Shown here: positions 9,157 through 20,557 of the stretch, piece after piece
Numbering within the stretch: position 1 is the first letter of the stretch
Layout: every line of letters begins with the position of its first letter
Translations under genes and position numbers: made by a program
The notes under the pieces: model-generated
Databases searched by the model: none
Told to the model about the DNA's origin: nothing
What the model saw: the letters and a program-made list of their open reading frames with translations, nothing else
Origin: Sulfolobus islandicus Y.N.15.51
GTDB lineage: Archaea > Thermoproteota > Thermoprotei_A > Sulfolobales > Sulfolobaceae
Direction of reading: 5' to 3'
Length of the DNA stretch: 64,000 nt
NCBI RefSeq assembly: GCF_000022485.1
Contig: NC_012623.1
Span: 1,948,501-2,012,500, forward strand

Positions 9157-12100
9157 ATGGTAGAAAATAAAGGTCTTAGACTGAATAGAAGGGACTTCTT
9201 GAAAGCTTCTGCCGCAGCCGGTCTTGTAATGGGGCTTGGTTATTTTGCATCAAAATATAATTTTAACATATTCGTCACACGGGATGCCGTAAATGATGAA
9301 GAGTTACAACCGGGTTGGCAGTATTCCTATGTACCCAGTATATGCGCGTTTTGTTCGTCAACTTGTGACATTTTAGTGGAAACTGAATATAAAAATGGTT
9401 ATATGAGAGCTCTCGAAATCGATGGTAATCCCCTTTCACCTCTAAATGAGGGTAAAGTTTGCCCTAGAGGAAGAGCTGGGATTTTCAGAACTTACAATGT
9501 AGATAGGCTTAAGACACCACTAATTAGAACTGGTCCAAAAGGTACTTGGAGTTTTAGAGAGGCCACTTGGGAGGAGGCAATTAATTACATAATGCAGAAC
9601 ATAAAACAATTGAATCCACAACCATACGAATTCCTTTTAATTGGTGGTGGAATACCATGTGCAAATTATAAGCCCTATTTCATTCCGTTTACTCTAGGTA
9701 CACAAATACCTAATATAAATGGTACTCCGATGCAAACGTGCTTATTTAGTGATCAAGTGCCAATAGGTTTCGTAATAGGTGGATTCGATCTACATGCCAC
9801 TGATATGATGGATGATATGACGTATTCTTCTTTAATAGTTGCGTGGGGTACCAGTGGAATCCCTGCAGGAATATTCGTAAATAGGGCAATAAGGTATGCA
9901 AAAGGTATAGAAAACGGTGCGTATGTTATAGCAATCGATCCCAGGATGTCTGAAGCCGCATCTAAGGCTAATCTATGGATTCCAGCAAAACCTGGTTCTG
10001 ATCTTTATATTGCCATGGCTATTATTAACTACTTAATCCAAAATAACTATTATGATGACGAGTTTGTAAGGTATTACACTAATGCTCCCTTCTTAGCCTA
10101 TAAAGAAAACGATGTTGTTAAATTACTAGAGGAAGATTATGATGATGGTACTGTAAAGGCATATTACGTTTACGATGAGATAAGTGGGCAAATTATAGAG
10201 GTACCACCGTTTACAAATACTAATAAATACGACGTTAATGGTAATTTTATCAAGCCAGCATTAAACGCTCCTCAAGGTTTAACTTATAATGGTAAACAAG
10301 TACAAACAGTATTCCAATTCCTAGCACAAAAAGTTAGTAATTATACGCTCGAATACGCGGCTCAAGTTGCAGACGTTCCCCTATCACAACTTCAAGAGTT
10401 AGCATTTAGAATTGCAACAATGAAACCAATGACGATAATTACCGGGTTAAAAGGTTTCTTCAACGATCAAGCTGTACAATTTAGAAAAGCTTACGCAACT
10501 ATAATGGCGTTAACTGGTAACATAGACATTAGAGGAGGTTGGGTGTACTCTGCAGTTTATAGAGAAGGTATTAAGAAAGTGGTAAATGCTTATAATAACA
10601 TGGTCAGTAGTGGGAAGACGAAGCCTGGTATATTATTACAAAGGCCTGAGGTATTGGAACAACTACCAGTCAATGAATTACCAGGAGCTTTCTTCGCCAT
10701 GTTTCCTATCATATATGTTTATAACAACCCTTCATTCTGGATAACTGGTGTTCCAGCACTTAGCTATGCCTATAATCAAGTTCTAAAGCAACAAGGGAAG
10801 AAACCAGCTGGAGCTTATACGTTATTTGAAGAATCGGGATCATATGCCGCAATTAAGGGACAAGTTACTTGGAATGGCCAACCCTATAAACCTAAAGTTG
10901 CAATGTCCTATGGAGGTTCACCATTTAACTTCAAATGGGATGAGTATAAACAAGTGTTGGAGACCACATTCTACATTATGATAGATATACTACCGACAGA
11001 GGCTAGTTTATATGCAGATGTGATTTTACCGGATGTAACTTATCTAGAAAGAGATGAATTCTTCTGGGATGATGGCCCAGCCATGGATAGGGCAATTAGG
11101 GGCAGATGGCAAACAATACCAGTGTTATGGCCTAATACCGCAAATGGTTTGGATTTATTCATAATGTTTGCGTACATGTTAAATCCACAAGCTGGAGACG
11201 CCTATATACAATGGATGGCTAGGTTCGCTGGGGTACCTTTAGATATATTAAAGTCAGTTATACAACAAGAGATGCCCAATTATCAACAATATTTAATGAA
11301 GAATAACGGTTATCCACCATGGGGTAGTTTCACAGCTAAAGCGTGGAGAGAGGCTCAACTTAGCGTATTGTCAGAGGAACTAAACATGCCTAAAGAGCAA
11401 ATATTGCAAACCTTAAGAAATAATGGTGTGATTGTAATTAAGACTGTTGATGATTATTTTGCAAACCATGAAAGAATACCATGGGACTTACCAGCTGCAA
11501 CTCCAACTGGTAGAATTGAGATATATTCAACTATATTATACTATTACGTTATACAGAATTATGGATATGACCCAGTATGGGATCCAATAATAGCTGAAAT
11601 ACCACCAAATTGGAATGGAGGTTATGCAGTTGAAGATGGCGTTTATCTCTCACCACCAACACCATATAACTATCCAACGTTTAAACCAACACCACCAGAA
11701 CTCTTCTTCATAGAGTATAAGATCCCACAATTCGCTTACACGTCTAGCGCTGACAATCCGCTGTTGATGGCTATTACTTCTAATAGTTATCATAAAGATA
11801 TCTTAATGAGGGCTTGGATAAATCCAACTACTGCAGCACAATTAGGAATTAACGAAGGAGATTGGATCGCTATCGAAAGATGGAAATTACCAAACCCAGA
11901 TGGTAGCATACCTAAACTAATTGTTAGGGCCCATTTGACTCAGTGGATAAGACCAGATACAATAGGAGTACCAGAGCCTTTTGGTCAAAGGAACCCAGCA
12001 TTAACTACTGCAACCAAAGCTGTAAACGAGTTTGGCAATCAGCCAGTATCAGTAATGTGGGCACCAGGTAGAAATCCTTTAGGTGGTTATCACATGAATG

Positions 12101-12288
12101 AGCAATTCACTGTTAGGGTTAGAAAAGCGACGTCTGATGAGATTCAAGCTGCAACACAATTGGCAAGTGTGCAAACTCCAGACACATTACCTTCACAGCA
12201 GGCTAAAGTTACCACTCCTAACAATTCCGCTTCTCAAAATGATTGGCAACAATACGTCTCATACGGTAATGTTTCCACATTAGGGTGA
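9157..12288 (+). CDS. sreA: sulfur/polysulfide reductase molybdopterin subunit
   Basis: A molybdopterin oxidoreductase of the DMSO-reductase superfamily. The N-terminus has a twin-arginine signal (NRRDFLK then a hydrophobic stretch), so the enzyme acts outside the membrane. One [4Fe-4S] cluster site follows: C70-x2-C73-x3-C77 and C109 in CPRGRAG (numbered from the longer start at 9136). A Cys at about 202 (PMQTCLFS) is the likely Mo ligand. At about 1,040 residues it has the size of Acidianus SreA. The next four genes complete the operon. I chose the ATG at 9157 because the TATA-like box leaves no room for a transcript that includes 9136. A tetrathionate or arsenate reductase is a less likely alternative. 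Confidence 0.75.
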   Translation: MVENKGLRLNRRDFLKASAAAGLVMGLGYFASKYNFNIFVTRDAVNDEELQPGWQYSYVPSICAFCSSTCDILVETEYKNGYMRALEIDGNPLSPLNEGKVCPRGRAGIFRTYNVDRLKTPLIRTGPKGTWSFREATWEEAINYIMQNIKQLNPQPYEFLLIGGGIPCANYKPYFIPFTLGTQIPNINGTPMQTCLFSDQVPIGFVIGGFDLHATDMMDDMTYSSLIVAWGTSGIPAGIFVNRAIRYAKGIENGAYVIAIDPRMSEAASKANLWIPAKPGSDLYIAMAIINYLIQNNYYDDEFVRYYTNAPFLAYKENDVVKLLEEDYDDGTVKAYYVYDEISGQIIEVPPFTNTNKYDVNGNFIKPALNAPQGLTYNGKQVQTVFQFLAQKVSNYTLEYAAQVADVPLSQLQELAFRIATMKPMTIITGLKGFFNDQAVQFRKAYATIMALTGNIDIRGGWVYSAVYREGIKKVVNAYNNMVSSGKTKPGILLQRPEVLEQLPVNELPGAFFAMFPIIYVYNNPSFWITGVPALSYAYNQVLKQQGKKPAGAYTLFEESGSYAAIKGQVTWNGQPYKPKVAMSYGGSPFNFKWDEYKQVLETTFYIMIDILPTEASLYADVILPDVTYLERDEFFWDDGPAMDRAIRGRWQTIPVLWPNTANGLDLFIMFAYMLNPQAGDAYIQWMARFAGVPLDILKSVIQQEMPNYQQYLMKNNGYPPWGSFTAKAWREAQLSVLSEELNMPKEQILQTLRNNGVIVIKTVDDYFANHERIPWDLPAATPTGRIEIYSTILYYYVIQNYGYDPVWDPIIAEIPPNWNGGYAVEDGVYLSPPTPYNYPTFKPTPPELFFIEYKIPQFAYTSSADNPLLMAITSNSYHKDILMRAWINPTTAAQLGINEGDWIAIERWKLPNPDGSIPKLIVRAHLTQWIRPDTIGVPEPFGQRNPALTTATKAVNEFGNQPVSVMWAPGRNPLGGYHMNEQFTVRVRKATSDEIQAATQLASVQTPDTLPSQQAKVTTPNNSASQNDWQQYVSYGNVSTLG

Positions 12289-12294
12289 TCCCTC

Positions 12295-12981
12295 ATGTCC
12301 ACACAAGTTTCAAACCCATATATACAATTTGGGAATACTCAACCTTGTAAACACTGGGGATTCGTGGTTAAGGTAGACCAATGTCTAGGCTGTGATGCTT
12401 GTGTTGCTGCGTGTACAATAGAGAATCAAACGCCATTCTGGCGAGGTCTATTTAGAACTCATGTTGAAGATCTAGAATTAGGAGAATATCCCAACACTCA
12501 GAGAGTCTTCGTACCTAGATTGTGTATGCAATGTGAAAACCCGCCATGTTATTATGTATGTCCAACTGGCGCTACCCAAATTGTTGCTGGAGGTATTGTA
12601 GTGGTTGACGAGTATAAATGTATGGGATGTCTTTACTGTGTTGAGGCATGTCCATATGGTGCTAGATACTTCTACACTTACGAGGATATTGAGAAGTCCA
12701 AGGAGTATTTTGGATTGAATTCAATTCACGTGGTTCCTCACGTAGATAAATGTACTTTCTGCTACGGTACAGCCCCAGAAGGCACTTATACTCCTGCATG
12801 TGTAAGAACTTGTCCGGGTCATGCCAGAGTATTTGGGTGTCTTGATGATCCTAATAGTGAGGTTAGTATATTAGTTAATACTGGGCAAGCAGTAGTGTTG
12901 AATCCGGAATTAAACGTTCAACCTAAAGTTTTTTACGTGTTTAATAGGCAGTTGGGTAGGGGAGGAGGTGGTAACTCATGA
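12295..12981 (+). CDS. sreB: sulfur reductase iron-sulfur subunit
   Basis: 228 residues with four ferredoxin-type cysteine groups: [35 protein letters not shown] and the split pair CTFC / CVRTC. This is the pattern of DmsB/PsrB/NrfC subunits that hold four [4Fe-4S] clusters. It wires electrons from the membrane anchor to the molybdenum subunit on the outside and is carried through the Tat pathway with that subunit. It begins six bases after sreA and its stop overlaps the next start (ATGA at 12978-12981), which indicates one operon with coupled translation. The Gly-rich tail (LGRGGGGNS) is unusual but short. Confidence 0.85.
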   Translation: MSTQVSNPYIQFGNTQPCKHWGFVVKVDQCLGCDACVAACTIENQTPFWRGLFRTHVEDLELGEYPNTQRVFVPRLCMQCENPPCYYVCPTGATQIVAGGIVVVDEYKCMGCLYCVEACPYGARYFYTYEDIEKSKEYFGLNSIHVVPHVDKCTFCYGTAPEGTYTPACVRTCPGHARVFGCLDDPNSEVSILVNTGQAVVLNPELNVQPKVFYVFNRQLGRGGGGNS

Positions 12982-14273
12982 ATAAATTCCTATTAGCTTG
13001 GACTATAATATTCATAATAATTGGAGGAGGGATATTACTTTACGGTATGAGCTTTAATCCCATGTCATGGGCTAATGGCCTAGTGACATTTACTGAGCCT
13101 AATGACGAGCCAATACCTTGGGGACTTTTAGTAATTGGCTATATGTTTTTCGGAGTTATAGGTACTGGCGTTAGCACTTACAATTCACTATATGAACTGT
13201 TTAATAAGAATCATCCAGAAAAGAATCCGTTTAAGAATATCTCATTAAGAAACGAGTGGATAGCACTAACTGTACTAATACCGGGCTGGATTATGGTCTT
13301 TGCATCAACTTATAAGCCTGGAGAAGCTGTCTATATTTACACGAGCTTTAGAGATACCTCAAGAATAGCTTGGAACGGTTTATTGTACGCACTTGTGGGT
13401 ATTGGTATAATTCTAGAAATACTAGCATTAATAGGGGAGAAGAGAAGGGAATATAAGGACCCTATTAGTAGACTCTTGGCTTGGCTATCATCTAAATCAG
13501 TATTGATATTAATAGTTGGCTATGCAATACTAATGGAGTTAATACTGGATGCGAACTTAGGCTCAGTATTCGGCTACTTATCAACATGGGTCTACGAGTT
13601 CGGTCCATTCATGTCAATGTTATTCGTCATATTATCATTCTATTCCGGTATTGCGATGTTATCATTTATGACTCCGTTATATAATAGATTTAGAAAAGTT
13701 AAAGAAGATCCAAATAGTTTGAGTATACATGAAATGTATAAAATACTAGGAAGAGACGGTGTATTAGCTACGATAGCAGTAGGTTTTTCACTACTGTGGT
13801 GGTTATGGTTAACAGCAACGAATCAGCAAACTTCAGCTTGGGCAGAGCTTATGATTTCTGGGCCATATAGTGTAGTCTTTCTAATAGGTGGAGTACTAGT
13901 TGGTGTGATAATTCCAATAATCCTTTACGGGCTTGTATATAAGAGGGGAAGTAGCCATATGTTAGTAACATCTTCGATATTCACATTACTTGGAATGTTC
14001 TCGATAATTACGATTGCTGATATCATACCTCAATCAATAACGTGGTATTATTCAGTCTCACCAATATCTCCATCAAATTCCAACTGGGTTTACGAATTGC
14101 GCAGCATTTTTAATAACGGTCCATCGTGGACGCACCTGCCATTTAATATATCGTTCTACGATATAGTGTTTTTCATTGGCTCAGTACTACTATTACTTGG
14201 GATTTACACATTGGGCGTAATACTATTACCATTAGAAGAAGATGAAAAGCCAAGACACCTTATATTCAAGTGA
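12978..14273 (+). CDS. sreC: NrfD/PsrC-like membrane anchor of sulfur reductase
   Basis: 431 residues with about ten membrane helices and no cysteine cluster motif, in the position of the NrfD-type quinol-oxidising anchor. It would take electrons from caldariella-type quinol and pass them to the FeS subunit. Loop residues such as [10 protein letters not shown] near the N-terminus lie where the quinol site sits in PsrC-like proteins; I infer this from position only. It overlaps sreB by four bases and is followed after six bases by the polyferredoxin gene. Confidence 0.75.
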   Translation: MNKFLLAWTIIFIIIGGGILLYGMSFNPMSWANGLVTFTEPNDEPIPWGLLVIGYMFFGVIGTGVSTYNSLYELFNKNHPEKNPFKNISLRNEWIALTVLIPGWIMVFASTYKPGEAVYIYTSFRDTSRIAWNGLLYALVGIGIILEILALIGEKRREYKDPISRLLAWLSSKSVLILIVGYAILMELILDANLGSVFGYLSTWVYEFGPFMSMLFVILSFYSGIAMLSFMTPLYNRFRKVKEDPNSLSIHEMYKILGRDGVLATIAVGFSLLWWLWLTATNQQTSAWAELMISGPYSVVFLIGGVLVGVIIPIILYGLVYKRGSSHMLVTSSIFTLLGMFSIITIADIIPQSITWYYSVSPISPSNSNWVYELRSIFNNGPSWTHLPFNISFYDIVFFIGSVLLLLGIYTLGVILLPLEEDEKPRHLIFK

Positions 14274-14279
14274 AGTCAT

Positions 14280-15647
14280 ATGACATCCCTTTTTTATTCA
14301 CCCCTTATTAAATACCGAGTAGATGTTTTGCCCTCATCTGAGTTGAAAAAGGAAAACATTAATACCAAAGCCTTAGTCGTTATAGGAGATGGAATTGATA
14401 GGGAAAAAATTTCAGAAGATCTAGAGCTAAACCCCTTGCTGGTAAGAATAGTTGGCAAGGATAGTAGTAAGGAAGAGGTAGAATACAACAAAGTAGTTCT
14501 AGAAAACGCTTGGCTAGCAGATATAGCTCCAGTTGAAGAGATAAAATCCATTGATAGACGAAGTCTTTTACGCGGAGAAGTAAAAAAGGCTAAAAAGGTT
14601 GACAAGCCAATTTACCTTAGCGAATATTGTAATGGCTTATATAAGGCATGTAATGTATGTGAGTTTTCATGTCCTTACAACGCTATTAAAGTTGATAAGA
14701 AAACTGGAGTAAATATTGATTACATAAAATGTACATCTTGTGGTCTATGCGTAGCTTCATGCCCAGTTAGTGCTATACAATTTCCATCACTTTCTCAAAA
14801 TTCGATTTTTGAATTAGCAAAGGTAAAAGGGGAAAAGAGGATTACATGCTATAAAAATACTAAAAATAGAGGAGTCAAGATACCTTGTTTAGCAATGCTA
14901 TCGGAGGTAGATATAGTATTATTGAAAAGCAGTGGGAATTTAACCTTTGAATGTCCAGGGTGTGAATTTCAAGATAATCTAAAGCATTTCATTGAAGTGA
15001 TCAAGGAATATAACGAGAGAATAGGAGGAATCAGCTTTTATTCCCCATCTGAAAAAATTGAGGCAAAAGAAACAAAGGAAGTAAATACTACTCCACAGTC
15101 ATTTTACAATAGGGCTGAGGCTAGAAGGAACATAAGTGATGAATTGCCATACATATTATTTGATGTGAGTATTGATAATAACAGATGTACTTTATGCGAA
15201 AGCTGCGTTAATTGGTGCCCCACATCAGCACTAAAGCTCAGAAGGAATAGTGGAGTGGAAGAAATAAACTTTGATCCCAAGAGATGTATAGGCTGTAATG
15301 TGTGTGTCAATGTTTGCCCAGAATCGTGCAAATTAGAAGAAGGTAAAACAAGTGAGATTCCTCCAAATATAGCATCTCTTACTAAGGTTATTAAGGTGGA
15401 AAAGAGTAAAAGCGTTAACAAAGAGGTAAGGAAATTAGTGGGCGATGAATTAGTGAGATGCAGAGTTTGTGGAGCACCAATAGGTTCGAGGAAAAGTCTT
15501 AATCATGTTAAGAAAATAATGATTGAAAAGGGGGCTTCTTGTGAAGATGAATGGTTGGAGAGATGCCCTAAGCATAGGGCAGAGTACGCGTTTCAGAAAC
15601 AATTTTCATTTAATGCAAGATTTAAACCTAGAGGTGATCTAAGATGA
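14280..15647 (+). CDS. sreD: polyferredoxin of the sulfur reductase operon
   Basis: 455 residues. There are four ferredoxin-type motifs in two pairs: CNVCEFSCP and [12 protein letters not shown] near residues 120-165, [12 protein letters not shown] and [12 protein letters not shown] near 300-350. A C-terminal CRVC...[10 protein letters not shown] group (about 390-430) looks like a zinc site. No signal peptide is seen, so it probably stays in the cytoplasm. The corresponding gene in the Acidianus sre operon has no proven role; electron delivery to the complex or assembly are both possible. The N-terminal 110 residues carry no motif. Its stop overlaps the start of the chaperone gene (ATGA at 15644). 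Confidence 0.65.
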   Translation: MTSLFYSPLIKYRVDVLPSSELKKENINTKALVVIGDGIDREKISEDLELNPLLVRIVGKDSSKEEVEYNKVVLENAWLADIAPVEEIKSIDRRSLLRGEVKKAKKVDKPIYLSEYCNGLYKACNVCEFSCPYNAIKVDKKTGVNIDYIKCTSCGLCVASCPVSAIQFPSLSQNSIFELAKVKGEKRITCYKNTKNRGVKIPCLAMLSEVDIVLLKSSGNLTFECPGCEFQDNLKHFIEVIKEYNERIGGISFYSPSEKIEAKETKEVNTTPQSFYNRAEARRNISDELPYILFDVSIDNNRCTLCESCVNWCPTSALKLRRNSGVEEINFDPKRCIGCNVCVNVCPESCKLEEGKTSEIPPNIASLTKVIKVEKSKSVNKEVRKLVGDELVRCRVCGAPIGSRKSLNHVKKIMIEKGASCEDEWLERCPKHRAEYAFQKQFSFNARFKPRGDLR

Positions 15648-16186
15648 AGTCTCTCTCTACGGATTTCAAGATCTTTTCCTTTTTATTTCTGAGCCCGAGA
15701 TATATTAAAGACGTTAAAGGGCTTATGGAGGAGATAAAGGATAAGTCATATTACAATACATTAAAGCAAATAATTCAATTGACAGAAACTAACTATGATA
15801 AGGTAGCTACGGAATTCACTTCATGTTTTATAAATGATTACAAACACGTTAAGTGCCCACCTTACGAATCGTGGTATAGGGAGAGAACTGTGTATGGCAT
15901 TTCAGCACAAAGAGTATTAGAAGAGTACATCAAATATGGTATTTATCCAAAGAAACAACTAGCTGATCACATATCTACGGAATTGGAATTCGTATCATTT
16001 CTCTTGTTCGTAGAACAAGAAGACGAAGCTAAAAAGTTTATAAAAGAACATATAGTAAGCTGGGTTCCCAAATTAATTGAGGATATTCTAGCAAACAGTA
16101 AAGGGGAGTATACAAAACTGTTAGGCATAGCGCTTGAGCAATTCTTAGATTACGCAATACAAACTATCTTTGTAGTCAATAGATAG
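15644..16186 (+). CDS. sreE: TorD/DmsD-like chaperone for the molybdoenzyme
   Basis: 180 residues, all-helical by composition, without cysteine motifs. The central [11 protein letters not shown] and following DHISTELEF segments match the pattern of TorD/NarJ-family chaperones (cP-x-E and D-H-x-x-x-E-L-x-F). Such proteins bind the Tat signal and assist insertion of the molybdenum cofactor before export; here the client would be the SreA-like subunit. It is the last gene of the operon, overlaps sreD by four bases, and is followed by 170 bases of AT-rich sequence before the nitric oxide reductase gene. Confidence 0.75.
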   Translation: MKSLSTDFKIFSFLFLSPRYIKDVKGLMEEIKDKSYYNTLKQIIQLTETNYDKVATEFTSCFINDYKHVKCPPYESWYRERTVYGISAQRVLEEYIKYGIYPKKQLADHISTELEFVSFLLFVEQEDEAKKFIKEHIVSWVPKLIEDILANSKGEYTKLLGIALEQFLDYAIQTIFVVNR

Positions 16187-16359
16187 TTCTATTTTCTTTT
16201 AAATATATAATAAATTTTTATCTTTGATTATTTACCTTTTTGCAAGATTTAAAAAATCCTATTTAAACGATATTGCACTTTATTTCTTAGTACGCCTAAG
16301 CTATTAGGGGTTTAGGATATATCAAGAAATTTCATTTTATTATCTTTGAGGAGTAAAAT

Positions 16360-18480
16360 ATGGTCAAAAGAATTAGGGGCGACGTTTGGTCAAACTTAGT
16401 ATTAGTCGCGACAGTCCTTGTATACGTAGTTTACATTACATTAGCTGGTTATACGTTAACGCATTTACCTCCAGTTCCATCAGTAGTTGAGACCGAAAAC
16501 GGTACTGTATTATTTACGGGAGGTGAAGTTATAAGCGGAAAGGTATTAATGCAGAAATATGGATTATTCGATTACGGTAGCTTTTGGGGATTCGGAGGTT
16601 ATTACGGAACTGATTTTACTGCTCTAGCCTTGAAAGTTATAAATCAAACTGCAGATCCACCTACGATAAAGGTAGATGGTCTAGCTTACTCCTCCATAAC
16701 TGATTCAGAGACAAGTAAATGGATAGTGTCCAACGATTACGTAAAAGCTTACAACACGCTTTACAATGAGCTTTACAATATTTTGTACAACAATTCCTCC
16801 AACTATGGACTTAAGCCTAACTTTGTGAGTCCAAACGATTTGAGAAATATAACTGCATTTATTTTATGGGGTGCTATGATTTCTCTCCTAGGCTATACTA
16901 ATGGTTTCCCTTACATGCCTCAACAAACTCAACCATCCGTAAACGTTAGCCTATCAACGTGGATAATGGTAATCGTCTTTTTAGCGGTCTTAGTTTCAAT
17001 GGTGAGCTACGTTAGTCTAAAAATACTTGATCATTGGAGAGATCCTAGAATATCTGTCACCCTTCCTCCACCATCTGCATCACAAAGGATAGGCTTGATA
17101 GGAATATTCTTCGCCTCAGTCCTCGCGGGTGTACAAGGTTTGTTAGGATATTTGGCTATGCATTATTACGTAGACCCAGAGGGAATATTAGGTTTAATAA
17201 ACTTCCTACCTTTTAACGTTACTAGGGCCTTGCACTTAAATATGGCAGTAGTGTGGATAGCACTTACATGGGTTGCCTTTTCAATCTTTGCGTTACCATA
17301 TCTGGGTGTTCCCTTATCCAGAAAGCTTTCATTTGCAATTTTAGGTTTAACGCTATTTGCCGGAGTGGGTCTACTTCTAGGAATATTGTTCTCCTATAAT
17401 CAGTTAATCCCATCACCCTATTGGTTTATTTTCGGTGCTCAAGGAAAGCCAAATGACGTTGATCAAGGTACCTTCTGGTTGCTCCTAGTTGCTCTAATAT
17501 TCTTCTTAGCCTCCTCATTATTCTTCAAAGCTTCGAAGTCAACCGCGGAACCTTTAAGACCACTAACGAGGATTACTGCAATAGGTCTCTTGGGATCTGG
17601 AATAGGTGCAATCTTTGGATCATTACCAATAATTGCTCCATGGCCTAACTTCACCGAAGACCAGTTCTTCTTATGGATTATGATACATTCGTTCGTTGAG
17701 GGATTCTGGCCCTCTATAGTAATACCAGTAGTATTAATACTTCTAGTTGTCAACAATTTAATACCACCAAGTCTAGCTACGATGGCAGCGAGTATAGATT
17801 CCGTTAGCGAAATACTCTCTGGGATGATAGGTACTGCACATCATTATTATTTTGGAGGTGAACCGTTATTCTGGATGTACTTGGGAGCATCAGCATCCAT
17901 ATTAGAGGTTATCCCTATTCTCTTCTTAACTTATTACGCAATTTTGCTAGGGAGAAGAGGTGAAATTAAGACCGAATTTCAAAAGACGTTAGTAACTACC
18001 ATCTTAATCTCAGCTATTGGAGGGGCATTTGTAGGAGCGATTATTGGTGGGGCTTCAATATTAAACGCTCCAATGATAAACTATTACGTCCATGGGCTAC
18101 AATTTACCATGGCTCACGCGCATTTAGCATTCCCACTAGTATGGGGTTTAACTGCAATTCTAATGTGGATTGCTGCATTGTATTTGTCCGGTGGGATTAA
18201 AGAAAACGAGCTAAAGACATTGAGAATTATGATACTGATTTACGCTATCGGTTTCATAATGCAAGGAATAGACTTATGGGCATTAGGGGCTGTTCAACTA
18301 GCTACAGTTTTAAGGGTAGGTTATTGGGCGGCTAAAGGTACACTATTCTATCTACTATCTATTCCAGATTTAATAGTGTGGCTTAGAATGATTGGTGATG
18401 TAGTTGCGGGTTTCGCTGCTGCCGTAATTATAATTTACACGCTCAAGGGTGTAATTAAATCTTACAAGATCAAAATATAA
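16360..18480 (+). CDS. norB: quinol-dependent nitric oxide reductase (qNOR)
   Basis: 706 residues of the heme-copper oxidase superfamily. After an N-terminal helix and an outside domain of about 170 residues come some 12-13 helices. Heme and metal ligands are visible: RALHLNMAV (low-spin heme), MIHSFVEGFWP (H and E of the FeB site), GTAHHYYF (His pair) and TMAHAHLAFP (two heme His). The fused N-terminal domain without a cytochrome c heme motif marks the quinol-oxidising type. It reduces NO to N2O in the membrane, for detoxification or respiration. A GAGGAG ribosome site precedes the ATG, so unlike many neighbours the mRNA has a leader. It may be transcribed apart from the sre operon. Confidence 0.85.
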   Translation: MVKRIRGDVWSNLVLVATVLVYVVYITLAGYTLTHLPPVPSVVETENGTVLFTGGEVISGKVLMQKYGLFDYGSFWGFGGYYGTDFTALALKVINQTADPPTIKVDGLAYSSITDSETSKWIVSNDYVKAYNTLYNELYNILYNNSSNYGLKPNFVSPNDLRNITAFILWGAMISLLGYTNGFPYMPQQTQPSVNVSLSTWIMVIVFLAVLVSMVSYVSLKILDHWRDPRISVTLPPPSASQRIGLIGIFFASVLAGVQGLLGYLAMHYYVDPEGILGLINFLPFNVTRALHLNMAVVWIALTWVAFSIFALPYLGVPLSRKLSFAILGLTLFAGVGLLLGILFSYNQLIPSPYWFIFGAQGKPNDVDQGTFWLLLVALIFFLASSLFFKASKSTAEPLRPLTRITAIGLLGSGIGAIFGSLPIIAPWPNFTEDQFFLWIMIHSFVEGFWPSIVIPVVLILLVVNNLIPPSLATMAASIDSVSEILSGMIGTAHHYYFGGEPLFWMYLGASASILEVIPILFLTYYAILLGRRGEIKTEFQKTLVTTILISAIGGAFVGAIIGGASILNAPMINYYVHGLQFTMAHAHLAFPLVWGLTAILMWIAALYLSGGIKENELKTLRIMILIYAIGFIMQGIDLWALGAVQLATVLRVGYWAAKGTLFYLLSIPDLIVWLRMIGDVVAGFAAAVIIIYTLKGVIKSYKIKI

Positions 18481-18492
18481 AAGGCAAATTAC

Positions 18493-18501
18493 TTTTTTTT
18501 T
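18493..18501 (+). terminator. T-rich terminator after norB
   Basis: Nine T residues follow the norB stop by 12 bases, the usual form of a Sulfolobus terminator. It overlaps the tail of an opposing small ORF. Confidence 0.5.
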
Positions 18502-18691
18502 AAAAAAACTCTTTTAGTTCATGTTTTGAGTTATCACCTTTCATAAGGTCGCTTTTCCCAGTTAAATCTCTAAGATGTACGTTTTTCCAATGAATATCGT
18601 CAAATGCGGTTTATCTATTATTTGTTTTTGAAAAAGCTTCTACTATTAACTGCTCTGAGAAGTTCATTAATGATGTTAAGTAGTCAGACAT
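18500..18691 (-). pseudogene. small ORF split by an in-frame TAA
   Basis: An ATG at 18691 preceded by AAGGTGG (a strong GGTG-type ribosome site, eight bases away) opens 26 codons (MSDYLTSLMNFSEQL...). After one in-frame TAA the same frame runs on for 36 codons (TAFDDIHWKNVHLRDL...) to a stop at 18500. Both halves look protein-like. I infer a 62-residue protein with a nonsense mutation, or a real 26-residue peptide. The family is not recognised. Confidence 0.45.
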
Positions 18692-18794
18692 TCTTTCCAC
18701 CTTAGGTTGTAAAGGAATTTATGTTAACTGAAAGGTTTTAGAAGTAAGAAGGGATAAAACTTGATAAAGACGTGCTTTGACTCAAATTAACTCT

Positions 18795-19181
18795 CTACTT
18801 CTTATTGCAATCCTCATTTAACGTGATTATGCTCATATCATCTGGATAATCAATTATACAGAAGAACTCCAATTGATCACTCTCATTAATAATTGCGTGT
18901 TTCACGTTAGAGTTTATAAAAATGTAGTCACCCTCCTTTAACTCATAAACTTTATCGCTCACACAAACCTTACATTTCCCCTTAGTTACAACAACAGTCT
19001 CCTGGTACTTGTGGATATGCATTGGTATAATTCCATCCCTCAATAGGGTGAATTTTCTTACAGCGTAGTTAGAATCATTTTCTTTAGTAACTAACCATTG
19101 AATGAACGCGTTTTTAGAACCATTGACTAGCACCCTATCCATTTTTACTTCCTTGATATTTGAAACAAAATAATCAACCAT
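18795..19181 (-). CDS. cupin-domain protein
   Basis: 128 residues forming a single small beta-barrel. The first cupin motif is [17 protein letters not shown] (two His, one Glu) and the second is [12 protein letters not shown] (His), giving a possible 2-His/Glu/His metal site. Such small cupins can be dioxygenases, isomerases or sensors; nothing here decides. It is followed on the same strand, after 30 bases of AT-rich sequence, by the upstream membrane protein gene, so joint transcription from the 20.1 kb side is possible. Confidence 0.7.
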   Translation of the reverse strand: MVDYFVSNIKEVKMDRVLVNGSKNAFIQWLVTKENDSNYAVRKFTLLRDGIIPMHIHKYQETVVVTKGKCKVCVSDKVYELKEGDYIFINSNVKHAIINESDQLEFFCIIDYPDDMSIITLNEDCNKK

Positions 19182-19211
19182 AGGTAAAAATAAAGATTGT
19201 AATTAAAAAAT

Positions 19212-19604
19212 CTAACGATGTCTCATAAAACAATATAAGTAACCTACAAGCATTGAGGTTAAAGCTAAGGAAAACTCAAACCCGTAAAGCATTACTTTTG
19301 TGAGCCACTCGTAGTCTGTTAACAAGTAACTCAAACCACCAAATCCAGCTATTCCAATGGATACCAAATTGCCTAAACCAATGAATTTGGGGAATAATAA
19401 ACCAGTCTTGTTAGCTAACATATAAAGGTAAATTCCAAAACCTCCAGTGATTCCAGCAAAGATAATGTGAAGTATCAAGATACTAGTTGACAAAGTGTCT
19501 TGAACAGTATCATACATTGCCCTAACTAGCCCAAATGAGAATGCCAAAAACATTATGATGATACTAAAAATTGAATATTTATAGATCTCTCGCATATTCG
19601 CCAA
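19212..19604 (-). CDS. four-helix membrane protein, unknown function
   Basis: 130 residues with four predicted membrane helices and a short positively charged C-terminus (CFMRHR). The second helix pair has Gly-rich packing (GITGGFGIYLYM, GIAGFGGLSYLL). No known motif is visible. Its 5' end overlaps the upstream 185-codon gene by 26 bases, which suggests a translationally coupled pair; a partner role in one membrane unit is inference. Confidence 0.5.
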   Translation of the reverse strand: MANMREIYKYSIFSIIIMFLAFSFGLVRAMYDTVQDTLSTSILILHIIFAGITGGFGIYLYMLANKTGLLFPKFIGLGNLVSIGIAGFGGLSYLLTDYEWLTKVMLYGFEFSLALTSMLVGYLYCFMRHR

Positions 19605-20136
19605 CTTTAATCACCTCAGACGACTTTCCAATTTCAGTCGTCTTTACTCTTAAAAATATAGAGGACTCGAGAAGATAGTATTGAATGTCCTCTAACAACT
19701 CATACCAAGCGATGTTGGGAATATCACTCCTTATTTTAATGTCTAACTCATGAGCAATTTTCTTCAATGATGGAACACATGAAAAAGTTGTAATAGAACA
19801 CCTATCACACTGATATGTAGCATCGTAATAGTTGAAATATATCAAATGTCTATCATTAGTGATATACATTATCCCCTCCTTCAAATTTATCCCTTTATTA
19901 TTTACCGTAAAGGGAAGTACTGCCTTAAAACCAATTGCATTGTCAATTAGTAACCCCATTCTCCTTAGCCTATCTACGATAAAGTAAAAATAACTCTTAC
20001 TGATCTCCCCATCCCTCCTATCACTGCTTAAAACCCTTAAGTAATCTTTTACCTTGCTGAAACTGTCATCCCTAAGTAATATAACGTCATCTGAAATTAT
20101 TGGCCTTGCAACATTATTGATCACAAGGAGACACAT
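19579..20136 (-). CDS. hypothetical protein with a Cys cluster
   Basis: 185 residues, soluble. A helical N-terminal half (FSKVKDYLRVL...DRLRRMGLLID) could be a winged-helix DNA-binding or dimerisation unit. The centre holds CDRC and a third Cys eight residues on (CDRCSITTFSC), which could bind a metal with another ligand. No family recognised. It overlaps the four-helix membrane protein gene by 26 bases. The ATG at 20136 follows AT-rich sequence without a ribosome site, so translation is probably leaderless. Confidence 0.45.
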   Translation of the reverse strand: MCLLVINNVARPIISDDVILLRDDSFSKVKDYLRVLSSDRRDGEISKSYFYFIVDRLRRMGLLIDNAIGFKAVLPFTVNNKGINLKEGIMYITNDRHLIYFNYYDATYQCDRCSITTFSCVPSLKKIAHELDIKIRSDIPNIAWYELLEDIQYYLLESSIFLRVKTTEIGKSSEVIKVGEYARDL

Positions 20137-20557
20137 ATACGATACTATTCTTCTTTTTACGATAAAAATTTAACCATATTAACTTTCTCAAAACGTTAAT
20201 TAACACTGTTAAAGAAAGTCGTTCTTGCCCAATTTTAATTAGATAAAAAAGTTAAAATTTTCTTAATTCCAATATGTATTTATGAACTAAACGTTAAAGG
20301 CAAGGGTAAACTTTCAGTTGTAAATTATTTTTCTCGAAACTCATAAACTATATCATAAATCAAGGATTAAATTTCTAGTGAAAAGTATAAAGATTAATTA
20401 ATTATTTTGAATAATGCATAGCATCAAGGATAAACCTAGGATAACCCAGCATATAAATGAGAAATTGGCTATTCAAGAATCCTATAAACAAAATTGTGCT
20501 AATCTTCTTTTTCTTACTATTATTACTACTATAGGATAGCAACGGGAAAAATATATA
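20137..20557. other. AT-rich intergenic stretch
   Basis: 420 bases with promoter-like AT-rich blocks for the minus-strand gene at its left edge. A plus-strand ORF of 42 codons (20414-20542) has no ribosome site or recognisable sequence. No RNA or repeat was recognised. Confidence 0.4.

Noticed and set aside
17463-17756. Antisense ORF in norB and similar long shadows in sre and hyu genes
   Set aside because: They mirror strongly coding frames and carry no start signals or family motifs.
20414-20542. 42-codon ORF on the plus strand
   Set aside because: No ribosome site, no TATA box at the right distance and no recognisable sequence; probably chance.
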